NCBI RefSeq assembly: GCF_016124325.1
Contig: NZ_WGNY01000028.1
Span: forward strand, 62,001-126,000
Length of the DNA stretch: 64,000 bases
Direction of reading: 5' to 3'
Origin: Phenylobacterium sp.
GTDB lineage: Bacteria; Pseudomonadota; Alphaproteobacteria; Caulobacterales; Caulobacteraceae
The position numbers were made by a program, and so were the translations under genes. The notes under the pieces are model-generated. The model searched no databases. It saw nothing but the letters and a program-made list of their open reading frames with translations, and was not told the DNA's origin. Of this stretch, positions 34,555 to 43,496 are shown one piece after another. Position 1 is the stretch's first letter. Each line of letters starts with the position of its first letter.

Positions 34555-36321
34555 CTATGGCGTCCCGGCGAACGGGACGCGCGCCACGGGGGTCTCACCG
34601 CGCCGGTAGATCTCGCGGCCTTCCTTGATCGTCGCCAGCACCTTGATGTCGCGGATCGCCATCGGCTCCACGGTCAGCGGGTCGGCGTCCAGCACCACGA
34701 GGTCGGCCAGCTTGCCCGGCGTGATCGACCCGCGGCTCGCCTCGTCGAAGTGCTGCCAGGCCGGCCAGATGGTGACGGCGCGCAGGGCGTCCATCGGCGA
34801 GATGCGCTGGCCCGGTCCCAGGGCGTAGCCGCTGCGCGTCACGCGGTTCACGGCGCTCCACATCGCATGCATCGGATCGGGCGGCACGACTGGCGCGTCG
34901 GTGTGCAGGCTGAACCTCACGCCGGCCTTCAGCGCATCGGCCGTCGGGCTGATATAGGCGGCCCTGTCCGGCCCCAGGGTCTCCGTGCGGTGCCAGTCGC
35001 CCCAGTAGTAGGTGTGTTCGGCGAAGAAGGTCGGGAAGATCCCGAGTTCGGCATAGGCCTTCACCTGGTCGGGCCGCGTCACCTGGGAATGCACCACCAC
35101 GGGCCGCGTGGCGCGGGCCTGCGGATTGACGGCGTAGGCGTGGCGCACGGCGGCCAGCAGCATGTCGATGCATGCGTCGCCGTTGCAGTGGGTCTGCACC
35201 TGCCAGCCTCGGCCCATGAAGGTCGCGTAGAGCCGCGACAGCTCGTCGGCCGGCACGGTCGGGAAGCCACGGTAGTCCGGTTTCTCGCCGGCCGGCGGAT
35301 GGACATAGGGCTGGGTGAGATAGGCGGTCTTGCCCTGCGGCGAGCCGTCGGCGCTGATCTTCACGCCCGCGAACTTGAGGTGGCGCTCATAGGGGCCGCC
35401 GATCCGGATGCCCTGCTTGGCCACGAGGTCGTCGATGATCGTCCACTTCGGATACGAGGCGACGTCGATCTCGAGCGTCCCGTCGCGCTGGGCGTCGAGC
35501 AGCAGGCCCAGGGTCACGGGACTGGAGGTCTGGCCGTCCTGGGCGGTCGTGTAGCCCAGGCTCGCGTAATAGGTCTGGATTTCGCCGAAGGCCCGGCGGG
35601 CGTCCTCGGCGTCCATCCGCGGCGCGGCGGCCAGCGCCAGGAACACGGCTTGTTCCTCCAGCGCGCCGTTCAACTCGCCGTTCGCGTCGCGGCCGAGGCG
35701 CCCACCCTTGGGATCCGGCGTGTCGCGGGTCAGGCCCAGCCGGGCGAGGGCTGGCGTGTTGCAGCGCGCCAGATGCCCGGAGACGTGGGCCACGCAGATC
35801 GGCTGGACAGCCGACACCGCGTCCAGTTCGGCCCGGGAGGGGTGGCGCCGTTCGGCCAGCAGCGAGTCGTCATATCCGACGCCGAACACCATTTCGCCCG
35901 GCGCGGGATGGGCCGTCGCAATCCTTTCGCGCAGGACGCGCTGGATGTCGGCGATGGCGCGAGTGGTCCCGACCGGTGGCGGCGACAGGTCGGGCAGGCG
36001 CCAGAAGCCGACCAGATCGCCGATGTGGCTGTGCCCGTCCACGAAGCCCGGAACCATCACCTTGCCCTGGAGATCGACGATCCGCGCGCCGTGGCCCCAC
36101 CGGCGCGTCACGGCCGCGTCCGAGCCGACCCCGACGATCCGGCCATCTTTCACCGCCACGGCCTGGGCGCGGGGATGGACGTCGTCCACCGTGATCACGA
36201 CGCCGTTGCGATAGACCGTGTCAGCGCCGGCCGCCCTTGCCGATCCCACGCCGAATGTCGCCGCCAGCGCGACGGCCAGCGATAGCCCCGCCGCGAAACG
36301 GCGACTCCAGCAAGGACCCAC
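34555..36321 (-). CDS. Exported amidohydrolase, YtcJ/metal-dependent hydrolase family
   Basis: 588 residues. Signal peptide (GLSLAVALAATFGVGSARA) and an amidohydrolase-3 domain with metal ligands in VPGFVDGHSHIGDL (HxH), WQVQTHCNGDACID and VRFSLHTDAPVVPP. Members hydrolyse imides, amides or formyl groups of small molecules; the substrate is unknown. The start is a GTG at 36321 with GAGGGGGA about seven bases upstream. Confidence 0.88.
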   Translation of the reverse strand: MGPCWSRRFAAGLSLAVALAATFGVGSARAAGADTVYRNGVVITVDDVHPRAQAVAVKDGRIVGVGSDAAVTRRWGHGARIVDLQGKVMVPGFVDGHSHIGDLVGFWRLPDLSPPPVGTTRAIADIQRVLRERIATAHPAPGEMVFGVGYDDSLLAERRHPSRAELDAVSAVQPICVAHVSGHLARCNTPALARLGLTRDTPDPKGGRLGRDANGELNGALEEQAVFLALAAAPRMDAEDARRAFGEIQTYYASLGYTTAQDGQTSSPVTLGLLLDAQRDGTLEIDVASYPKWTIIDDLVAKQGIRIGGPYERHLKFAGVKISADGSPQGKTAYLTQPYVHPPAGEKPDYRGFPTVPADELSRLYATFMGRGWQVQTHCNGDACIDMLLAAVRHAYAVNPQARATRPVVVHSQVTRPDQVKAYAELGIFPTFFAEHTYYWGDWHRTETLGPDRAAYISPTADALKAGVRFSLHTDAPVVPPDPMHAMWSAVNRVTRSGYALGPGQRISPMDALRAVTIWPAWQHFDEASRGSITPGKLADLVVLDADPLTVEPMAIRDIKVLATIKEGREIYRRGETPVARVPFAGTP

Positions 36322-36457
36322 GGCGCATTCCCCCTCGGTGTTTTCTCCACTCGTGCCGTGGCGGCGGGCGCGAGTCCACAGGCGCGGCGGCCTCGGCCGT
36401 TGCGCTGCCCGTGCGGAACGCGGCTACTCAGCGGAGGAATCCACGGAGACGCCCGCC

Positions 36458-37210
36458 ATGGCCGACGACGACATCCTCAAGGTCGAAACGCTTGAGAGCG
36501 GACTGGAACGCGTCACCATGAACCGGCCAGACCGGCTGAACGCGCTGAACCATCCGCTGGCCGAAGCGCTGCTGGCCCATTTCGAGTCGCGGCGGCGTGA
36601 CGAGGACGTCCGGGTGATCCTGGTCTGCGGGGCCGGGCGCGGCTTCACGGCGGGGGCCGACCTGAAGGCCATGGGCCAGCCCGACGCCCTGCGCGACGGG
36701 CCCAAGGGCGACTGGGTGTTGCGCGACCTGATGAAGGCCATGCGCGCCTGCCCGCAGCCGATCGTCTCGCTGGTGCGCGGGCCGGCGGCCGGTGGGGGCC
36801 TGGCCATCGCGTTGGCCTCGGACATCATCGTGGCGTCCGAGACCGCCGCCTTCCATTCGGCCTTCATCAGCATCGGCCTGTCCGGCGCCGAACTGGGCGT
36901 GGGCTGGCGCCTGCAGCGCGCCATCGGGATCTCCAAGGCGCGCGAGATGCTCTACACGGGCCGGCCGCTGAAGGCCGACGAGGCGCTTGCCACCGGCCTG
37001 GTCTCGGCCGTCGTCCCTGACGCCGAGCTGGACGCCTATGGCCTGGCGCTGGCCGCCGACATGCTGAAGGCTCAACCGGACGCGCTCCGCCTCACCAAGC
37101 GCAGCCTCGATGCGACCCTGGAGGCGGTGAGTTTCGACGCCGCCGTCGAGATCGAGGAACGGGCCCAGATGCTGATGATCAACCGCAGGCCGCCGCGTCG
37201 CGACCCTTGA
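36458..37210 (+). CDS. Enoyl-CoA hydratase/isomerase family protein
   Basis: 250 residues, crotonase fold. The oxyanion-hole loops are visible as GAGRGFTAGADLKAM and VRGPAAGGGLAIALASDI. LSGAELGVGWRLQRAIG is the helix carrying catalytic acid positions, and GLVSAVVPDAEL and ALRLTKRSLDA complete the fold. It would hydrate or isomerise an enoyl-CoA. The ATG at 36458 (MADDDILKVE) follows GGAG at a distance. It is divergent from the amidohydrolase gene. Confidence 0.88.
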   Translation: MADDDILKVETLESGLERVTMNRPDRLNALNHPLAEALLAHFESRRRDEDVRVILVCGAGRGFTAGADLKAMGQPDALRDGPKGDWVLRDLMKAMRACPQPIVSLVRGPAAGGGLAIALASDIIVASETAAFHSAFISIGLSGAELGVGWRLQRAIGISKAREMLYTGRPLKADEALATGLVSAVVPDAELDAYGLALAADMLKAQPDALRLTKRSLDATLEAVSFDAAVEIEERAQMLMINRRPPRRDP

Positions 37211-37268
37211 GCTTGGTGGCGCTCCGGCGCATCGTCGCATCCTGGAGACGAGGGGATGGGGCGGAAGC

Positions 37269-39002
37269 ATGCGGCGATGGCTCGCGTTCGCGCTGGCCTG
37301 GGTGGTGATCCTGGCCGGAGCGTTTCTCGCAAACAGGGTGCAGACCTCGGGCGGGGCGGTCGTGGTCTCGGAAGTGAGGATCCCGGCCGAAGAGGGCGTG
37401 ACCCTATCCGGGCTGCTGTACGTCCCGAAGACGGCGACGGCCGCGGCGCCCGCGCCGGCGATCCTGGCCTCGCACGGCTACATCAACACCCGCGAGATGC
37501 AGAGCCCGTTCGCCATCGAGCTCTCGCGCCGCGGCTTCGTGGTGCTGGCCATGGACATGACCGGGCACGGCTATTCCGGCGGCATCGTCGGCACGGCTGG
37601 CTTCGGCGGGCCGGCGGCGCTGCGCTATCTGAAATCGCTGCCGTTCGTCGACAAGGGGCAGATCGGGTTGGAAGGCCATTCGATGGGCAGCGGCCCGGTG
37701 ATGGCCGCGGCGCTGTCGGATCCCGACGGCTACCGTTCGATCGTTTTGGAAGGCTCGACCCCCGGCCTGCTCGGCGCGCCGGCGCCTGAGAAGCCGCGCA
37801 ACCTCGCCGTCGTGTTCGGCAAGCTCGACGAGTTCGCCGAACTGATGTGGCAGGTGAAGCGCGGCGGCCTCGTCGAGGAGTCCAAGCGCCTGCAGGAGAT
37901 CTTCGGCGCGACCGGACGCGTGGAGGAAGGGCGGCTCTACGGCTCGATCGCCGACGGCACGGCCCGCATCCTCGCCAATCCGCGCGTCACCCATCCCTGG
38001 GAGCATTTCTCGAAGTCGGGCGTCGGCGCCGCGGTGAGCTGGTTCCAGCGGACGATTCCGGCGCCGGCCGCCAAGCCGCCCTCGGATCAGGTCTGGATCT
38101 GGAAGGAGGTCGGCACGCTGATCGCCTTCATCGGCATGGTCGGACTGATCCTGGCGACCTTCGACCTGCTGGTCTCCCTGCCGCTGTTTTCCGGGATCGA
38201 CCATCCCGCCGAACCGATCACCGAGCGCCACGATCCGCGCTGGCTGCTGGCGCTGGTGACCACGGCGATCATTCCGGCGCTCACCTATCTGCCGCTGATG
38301 AAGGTGGGGCAGGTGTTCTTCCCGATGGCCCTGTTCCCGCAGTGGGTGCAGAACCAGCTTCTCATCTGGGCGCTGGGCACGGCCCTGATCGGCTTCGTGG
38401 TCGGCCTGCTGTTCCGGCGGGGCAAAGCCGCCTTCACCCACAAGATCGGCCTGTCGGTCGCCGCGGCGGCCGCCACCATGGGCGTGGCCTATCTCTCGCT
38501 GGTCCTCGTCGACGCCGTCTTCAAGGTCGACTACCGCTTCTGGATCGTGGGGTTGAAGCCGCTCAGCGCGGCGCGCGCGCTGGAACTGCCCCCCTATCTC
38601 GCCTTGTGGACGGTCTTTTTCCTGGTCACCCTTCGAGGGCTGGCGGTGAACGTCGCCGTCCGCGGCGAGCGCCTGTTCTGGGCCTGGACCTGGGCCAAGT
38701 TCGCCATGGCCGGCGGCTTCTTCATCTTCGTGCTCTGGGAGTACGGCACCCTGTTCGCCACGGGTTTCCTGGCCACGCCGTCCGAGCCGCTGAACGCCAT
38801 CATCGCCATCCAGTTCGTGCCGCTGCTAGGGATCATCGGGGTGATCGGCGCCTTCGCCTACCGGCGCACCAACAGCTACATCCCCGGCGCGCTGATCTGC
38901 GCGCTGCTGATCAGCTGGTACGTCACCTCCGGCACGGCCAACCACTGGGCGCCGGGCTTTACGCCGCAACTGCCCGGGGCCGCGGCGCCGGCGAAGAGGT
39001 GA
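37269..39002 (+). CDS. Alpha/beta hydrolase fused to a polytopic membrane domain
   Basis: 577 residues. One N-terminal membrane helix (WLAFALAWVVILAGAFLA), an alpha/beta-hydrolase domain (about 45-270) with ILASHGYINTREMQSPFA, the nucleophile elbow LEGHSMGSGPVMAAALS and DMTGHGYSGG, then about eight hydrophobic helices from residue 285 to 565. The helix count puts the hydrolase on the outer face if the N-terminus is cytosolic. I do not recognise the membrane domain as a transporter. It could be a membrane-bound esterase or peptidase. Its last 44 bases overlap the convergent regulator gene. Confidence 0.8.
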   Translation: MRRWLAFALAWVVILAGAFLANRVQTSGGAVVVSEVRIPAEEGVTLSGLLYVPKTATAAAPAPAILASHGYINTREMQSPFAIELSRRGFVVLAMDMTGHGYSGGIVGTAGFGGPAALRYLKSLPFVDKGQIGLEGHSMGSGPVMAAALSDPDGYRSIVLEGSTPGLLGAPAPEKPRNLAVVFGKLDEFAELMWQVKRGGLVEESKRLQEIFGATGRVEEGRLYGSIADGTARILANPRVTHPWEHFSKSGVGAAVSWFQRTIPAPAAKPPSDQVWIWKEVGTLIAFIGMVGLILATFDLLVSLPLFSGIDHPAEPITERHDPRWLLALVTTAIIPALTYLPLMKVGQVFFPMALFPQWVQNQLLIWALGTALIGFVVGLLFRRGKAAFTHKIGLSVAAAAATMGVAYLSLVLVDAVFKVDYRFWIVGLKPLSAARALELPPYLALWTVFFLVTLRGLAVNVAVRGERLFWAWTWAKFAMAGGFFIFVLWEYGTLFATGFLATPSEPLNAIIAIQFVPLLGIIGVIGAFAYRRTNSYIPGALICALLISWYVTSGTANHWAPGFTPQLPGAAAPAKR

Positions 39003-39612
39003 TCCGGTAGGCGCAGCGGCGCGCGCCGGCCAGCAGGTGGTCGACCCGCTCGACCTCCACACCGGGGCCCAGGACCTGTCGGAACACGTCCAGCTCGGCG
39101 CGGCAGAATCCCTGGCAGGCGGCCGCCGCCGCGCAGATCGGGCAGTGGTTCTCCACGAGGAGGAAGCCGCCGCCAGGGTCGGGCGACCAGTCGGCCATAT
39201 AGCCTTCCGCCGTCCGAATCTCGGAAAGTCGCGTCACGCGGGCTTCGAGGCTCTCGGCCTTCGCCATCGCCGCCGTGTAGCCCCTCGCCGTCGCCGTCTC
39301 GCGCCGGGCCACCAGCCGCTCGAGCCCGGCCTCGCCGAACTCGGCGCGCACCGCCTCCAGCATTTCGAGCGTGAGTTGGGCGTGGGTGTCGGGGAACCGC
39401 GCCTGGGCGGCCTCGGTCAGCGACCAGATCCGTCGCGGCCGGCCCACGCCCCGGCGCTCGTCGGCGTGTTCGACGAGTCCGTCGGCGACGAGCCGCTCGA
39501 GATGCTGTAGGGCGGCCTGCCGGCTGACGCCCAGCGCGCGCGCCAGCGCCACGGTGTCGGCGGGTCCGCGGGTCTTGATCTGGAAAAGGATGCGTTCGGT
39601 CGGCGTTCGCAT
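38959..39612 (-). CDS. SufR-like helix-turn-helix regulator with Cys cluster
   Basis: 217 residues. N-terminal winged helix (ILFQIKTRGPADTVALARAL, SRQAALQHLERLVADGLVEH) and a C-terminal sensor region with NHCPICAAAAACQGFCRAEL and a later GARRCAYRI, giving four to five cysteines placed as in Fe-S or metal-sensing SufR/ArsR-type regulators. It starts at ATG 39612, divergent from the MFS gene; TTTGACA repeats at 39612-39683 cover both start codons. Most likely it represses the transporter and itself. Confidence 0.8.
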   Translation of the reverse strand: MRTPTERILFQIKTRGPADTVALARALGVSRQAALQHLERLVADGLVEHADERRGVGRPRRIWSLTEAAQARFPDTHAQLTLEMLEAVRAEFGEAGLERLVARRETATARGYTAAMAKAESLEARVTRLSEIRTAEGYMADWSPDPGGGFLLVENHCPICAAAAACQGFCRAELDVFRQVLGPGVEVERVDHLLAGARRCAYRITSSPAPRPRAVAA

Positions 39613-39683
39613 TTGACAATCAGATCGTTGCAAAATTTCAGGTCCAGGTCTACAGCGAATTTGACATGTCCGAGGTTGTCAAA
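39612..39683. promoter_or_regulatory. Two TTTGACA-type operators in the regulator/MFS divergent region
   Basis: Site 1: TTTGACA (39612-39618), 9 bases, TTGCAAA (39628-39634), an imperfect palindrome. Site 2: TTTGACA (39660-39666), 10 bases, TGTCAAA (39677-39683), a perfect palindrome that spans the MFS start codon at 39666. Arms about 20 bases apart suit a dimeric winged-helix repressor. Confidence 0.65.
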
Positions 39684-41093
39684 TCTGAGAAGCCCGAAGG
39701 GGGGCCGCGTAATGACTGGGCCGACCTCCTGGCCGAGGGCCGGCTGCCGCGCTTCGCCCTGATCTGCCTGGGTGTGTGGCTCAACGCCGCCGACAGCCTC
39801 GTCACCTCGACCATCATGCCCAGCGTCGGCGCCGACCTCGGCGGCTACGCCTATTTCGCCTGGGCGACGGCCGGCTATCTGGTCGGCGCGATCCTGGCGG
39901 GGGCCAGCGCGGGGCGCTTCTCCGAGATCTTCGGCCTGCGCGGCGCGACCGCCGCGGCGGGCGTCATCATGGCCGGCGGCTGCGTGCTCTCCGCGCTCGC
40001 GCCCGACGTCGGCCTGTTCCTGACCGGGCGACTGATCCAGGGGCTGGGTTCGGGCTGGATCTCGGGCTTCGCCATGGTGGCCATCGCCTTCCTGTTCCCC
40101 GAGCGGCACCTGGCGCGCGTGTTCGCCGCCGTAACCTTCGTCTGGGGCATCGCGACGGTGCTCGGGCCGCTGTTCGGCGGGCTGGTCGTCGAAACGGGCG
40201 ACTGGCGCGACGTCTTCTGGCTCTTCGCTCTGCAGTCCGGCGTCTTCGCCGTGGCCGCGCCCTTCCTGCTGGGCGGGACCCAGGGCGGCGGCGGCGGGCC
40301 TGGCGTGCCGTGGACCCAGCTCGGCGTCCTGGGCGTCGGCGTGGCGGCGATCGCCGTGGCCGACACGGTCGGGGCGCCGGCCCTGTCGATCGGCCTGGTG
40401 ATGGCCGGCCTGGCGGTGCTGGCGCTGGTGATCTTCATCGACGGCCGCGCCCGCGTGCGTCTGCTGCCGCATCGGGCGGGCGACCTGACCACCATTATCG
40501 GTTCGGGCTATTTCTCCATGTTCGCGCTGACCGCCGCCTCGATGGGCTTCGCGATCTATGGGCCGCCGATCCTGCAGCAGCTCCGCGGCTTCTCGCCCCT
40601 GTGGGCAGGATATGCGATCGGCGCCGAATCCCTGGCCTGGACGGTTTGTGCGATGGCCGTCGCCGGCGTGACCGGCGCCTGGGACGCGCGCTGGATCCGC
40701 TTCGGCGCCCTCTGCCTGATCGCCAGCCTGGGAATCCTCACCTGGAGCATGGCCGATGGGCCGCTCGTCTGGATGCTGACCGGCGGGGCGCTGATGGGCG
40801 CGGCCTTCGGCTTCTCCTGGGCCTTCATGACGCGCCGGGTGATGACCGCCCTCAGCGACGAGGATCGCGCCATCGGCTCGTCGGCGATCACCGCCGTGCG
40901 CCAGACGGGGGCCGCCGCCGGGGCCGCGATCTCGGGCGTCGCGGCGAATCTCGCTGGCTTTTCCGACGGGCTCACCGACGCCAGCGCAAAGGCCGCTTCA
41001 GTGTGGGTTTTCGCCTCGGTGATCCCTTTGGCGCTGGTCGGAACCTGGGCCGCCTTCCGGCTGACCGGATCGGCGCGAAGGGCGGCTACGTAG
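39666..41093 (+). CDS. MFS transporter (DHA2-type drug/H+ antiporter)
   Basis: 475 residues with 12-14 hydrophobic helices. WLNAADSLVTSTIMPSVGAD, GRFSEIFGLRG (motif A-like) and GRLIQGLGSGWISGFAMV are typical of DHA2 exporters. Substrate unknown. It is divergent from the SufR-like gene, and its start codon lies inside a repressor-type palindrome, so expression is probably inducible. Confidence 0.88.
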   Translation: MSEVVKSEKPEGGPRNDWADLLAEGRLPRFALICLGVWLNAADSLVTSTIMPSVGADLGGYAYFAWATAGYLVGAILAGASAGRFSEIFGLRGATAAAGVIMAGGCVLSALAPDVGLFLTGRLIQGLGSGWISGFAMVAIAFLFPERHLARVFAAVTFVWGIATVLGPLFGGLVVETGDWRDVFWLFALQSGVFAVAAPFLLGGTQGGGGGPGVPWTQLGVLGVGVAAIAVADTVGAPALSIGLVMAGLAVLALVIFIDGRARVRLLPHRAGDLTTIIGSGYFSMFALTAASMGFAIYGPPILQQLRGFSPLWAGYAIGAESLAWTVCAMAVAGVTGAWDARWIRFGALCLIASLGILTWSMADGPLVWMLTGGALMGAAFGFSWAFMTRRVMTALSDEDRAIGSSAITAVRQTGAAAGAAISGVAANLAGFSDGLTDASAKAASVWVFASVIPLALVGTWAAFRLTGSARRAAT

Positions 41094-41139
41094 CCTTACC
41101 AGTCTTGCCGGTTCGCCCCGTCGGCGCTTTCATCATGAG

Positions 41140-42057
41140 GTGGACTTGGTCGAGCATCCCATGAACGAGGCGTTGCGCGAGCAACGGACGATGCTCGCAC
41201 GCCTCTCGTACAGCTTCCTCCTCGACGAGATCGGCGGTGGGCTCGCGGGGCTTGCGCCCCTCGATGCGTTGCTCGTGCTGGCGATCAATCAGGCCAACAT
41301 CATTCCGCTGACCCGCGACCCGTCGGCGCGCGCCCGCTACGGCCAGCTCGACGCCCCGGCGCTCGACCACGAGCGCCGGCCGGTGAGCATCAACGCCATC
41401 GCCGGTTCCCTCGATCTGCCGTTCGAGACGGCCCGCCGGCGCATCCGGCGGCTTGCCGCGGACGGCGTCTGCGCGCTCTCGTCGGAAGGCGTGATCGTGC
41501 CCGCGAGCTTCCTGGTCTCGCCCGGCTACCTGGAATCGGTGATGGCGGGGCACGACCGCATGCGCCGCTTCTACCTCGATCTGCGCACCCGCGGGCTGCT
41601 CGACCCGCTGCCCGCGCCCAACTACGACCTGGAGGGCAGCGTGCCTGTGCGCGCCGCCGTCCGCCTGCTGTCCGACTACCTGCTGCGCTCCACCGAGGGC
41701 CTGATGCGCGAGACCGGGAACGTCATCTCGATGATGATCCTGACCGCCTTGCTCGCGGGCTCGCTGCAGGATCGCGACGGCGGGCGCCTGCCGTCCATGC
41801 GCGCGCTGGTTCAGCGGCTCAAGCTGCCGCCCGAGACGATCCGCCGTCATGTGACCCAGCTGACGGAGGCGGGGCTATGCGAACGCGGCCGGTCCGGCCT
41901 GGTCGTGCCGGCGGACGTGTTGGCCAGCGACCGCTTTGAGCGCCTGTTCGCCGACAACGCCACGAACGTTCAGCGGCTGATGGCCGGCCTGGCCGAGCGC
42001 GGCGTGACGCTGGCCTGGGACACCGGCGGCGCGCTCGACGGCCGTCAGATGGCCTGA
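41140..42057 (+). CDS. Regulator made of two tandem winged-helix repeats
   Basis: 305 residues from GTG 41140 (ATG 41161 is an alternative). The two halves repeat the same layout: a helical part (SYSFLLDEIGGGLAGLAPLD against SDYLLRSTEGLMRETGNVIS), then a winged helix (SINAIAGSLDLPFETARRRI against SMRALVQRLKLPPETIRRHV), a wing (SEGVIVPASFLVSPGYLES against RSGLVVPADVLASDRFERL) and a trailing helix. This indicates an internal duplication giving a built-in dimer. I do not recognise a named family. It follows the MFS gene and is convergent with lysC, four bases apart. Confidence 0.7.
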   Translation: MDLVEHPMNEALREQRTMLARLSYSFLLDEIGGGLAGLAPLDALLVLAINQANIIPLTRDPSARARYGQLDAPALDHERRPVSINAIAGSLDLPFETARRRIRRLAADGVCALSSEGVIVPASFLVSPGYLESVMAGHDRMRRFYLDLRTRGLLDPLPAPNYDLEGSVPVRAAVRLLSDYLLRSTEGLMRETGNVISMMILTALLAGSLQDRDGGRLPSMRALVQRLKLPPETIRRHVTQLTEAGLCERGRSGLVVPADVLASDRFERLFADNATNVQRLMAGLAERGVTLAWDTGGALDGRQMA

Positions 42058-42060
42058 CCG

Positions 42061-43308
42061 CTAGAGCTGGTCCAGCCCATAGGCGGCATGCAGGGCCCGC
42101 ACGGCCAGTTCGGTATAGGCCGCGTCGATCAGCACGCTGATCTTGATCTCCGAGGTCGAGATGACCTGGATGTTCACCCGCTTGTCGGCCAGCGCCTGGA
42201 ACATGGTGTTGGCCACGCCCGCGTGGCTGCGCATGCCCACGCCGATGACCGAGACCTTGGCCACATCGTCATCGACCCGCACGTCCTGGAAGCCGATCTC
42301 CTGCTGCTTGCCGCGCAGGATCTCCACGGCCCGCTGCGCGTCGCGCTTGCCGACCGTGAACTCCATGTTCGCCGCGTCCTCGGTGCGAGCATGGCTCTGG
42401 ACGATCATGTCCACGTTCACATTGGACTCGGCCAGGGCGCCGAAGATCGCGGCCGATACGCCCGGATGGTCGGGCAGGCCGAAGAGGCTGATCTTCGCCT
42501 CGTCGCGGCTGTAGGCCACGCCGCTCACGATCCGCTTCTCCACGATCTCCTCCTCGTCGCACACGATGGTGCCTTGTCCGGGCGCTTCGCCCGGCTCCAC
42601 GAAACTCGAAAGCACGCGCACGGGCACGTGGTGGGCCATGGCCAGCTCCACCGAACGCGTCTGCAGCACCTTGGCGCCCAGCGAGGCCATCTCCAGCATC
42701 TCCTCGTAGGAGACCTTGGCCAGCTTCTTCGCCTTGGATTCGATGCGCGGGTCGGTGGTGTAGACGCCGTCCACGTCGGTGTAGATGTCGCAGGCGCCGC
42801 CCAGCGCGGCCGCCACGGCCACGGCCGAGGTGTCGGATCCGCCGCGGCCCAGGGTGGCGATGCGGCCGTCGCGGGTCACGCCCTGGAAGCCCGCGATCAC
42901 CGCGATCTCGCCGGCGTCCAGCGCCGCGCCCAGCTTCTCGGGCGGAATGTCGTCGATGCGCGCCCGGCCGTGGGCGTCGTCGGCGATGATGGGAATCTGC
43001 CAGCCCAACCACGAGCGCGCGCGGTGGCCCATGTTGCGCAGGGTCATGGCCAGGAGGCCGGCGGTCACCTGCTCGCCCGAGGCCACGACCACGTCGTACT
43101 CGTCGTCGGACGCCGGGACGCCCTGCGCGGCCGGACCGGCGCCGTCGGTCCAGGCGACCAGCTCGTTGGTCTTGCCGGCCATGGCCGAAACCACCACCGC
43201 CACCTGGTGGCCCGCGGCGACCTCTGCCGCCACGAGCCGCGCCACGCGCCGGATGCGTTCCAGGTCGGCGACGGACGTACCGCCGAATTTCATCACCAGC
43301 CGGGACAT
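42061..43308 (-). CDS. lysC: Aspartate kinase
   Basis: 415 residues. Phosphorylates aspartate, the first step to Lys, Thr, Met and diaminopimelate. KFGGTSVADLERIRRVARL is the catalytic start, GRGGSDTSAVAVAAAL the kinase core. Two C-terminal ACT regions (about 265-410; FGLPDHPGVSAAIFGALAES, KVSVIGVGMRSHAGVANTMF) give feedback control. Divergent from ubiG with a 188-base gap. Confidence 0.97.
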   Translation of the reverse strand: MSRLVMKFGGTSVADLERIRRVARLVAAEVAAGHQVAVVVSAMAGKTNELVAWTDGAGPAAQGVPASDDEYDVVVASGEQVTAGLLAMTLRNMGHRARSWLGWQIPIIADDAHGRARIDDIPPEKLGAALDAGEIAVIAGFQGVTRDGRIATLGRGGSDTSAVAVAAALGGACDIYTDVDGVYTTDPRIESKAKKLAKVSYEEMLEMASLGAKVLQTRSVELAMAHHVPVRVLSSFVEPGEAPGQGTIVCDEEEIVEKRIVSGVAYSRDEAKISLFGLPDHPGVSAAIFGALAESNVNVDMIVQSHARTEDAANMEFTVGKRDAQRAVEILRGKQQEIGFQDVRVDDDVAKVSVIGVGMRSHAGVANTMFQALADKRVNIQVISTSEIKISVLIDAAYTELAVRALHAAYGLDQL

Positions 43309-43496
43309 GGGCCTGAAGGGAACCGCCTTTGCTGCGCCGCCGAAGGGTTGCGCCTTCTAGCGACGCTTAGGCCGGCCCGCAACGCCCGGAATCTGCCCTT
43401 TCGTCTGGGCCGGCTGCGTCAAAAGGGCAAAGCTTGCCTCCGAGGCCCGCGGACAGCCGGTTCCAGCCGGTGGGGTTGAGGAGTAAAGAGCGGCCC

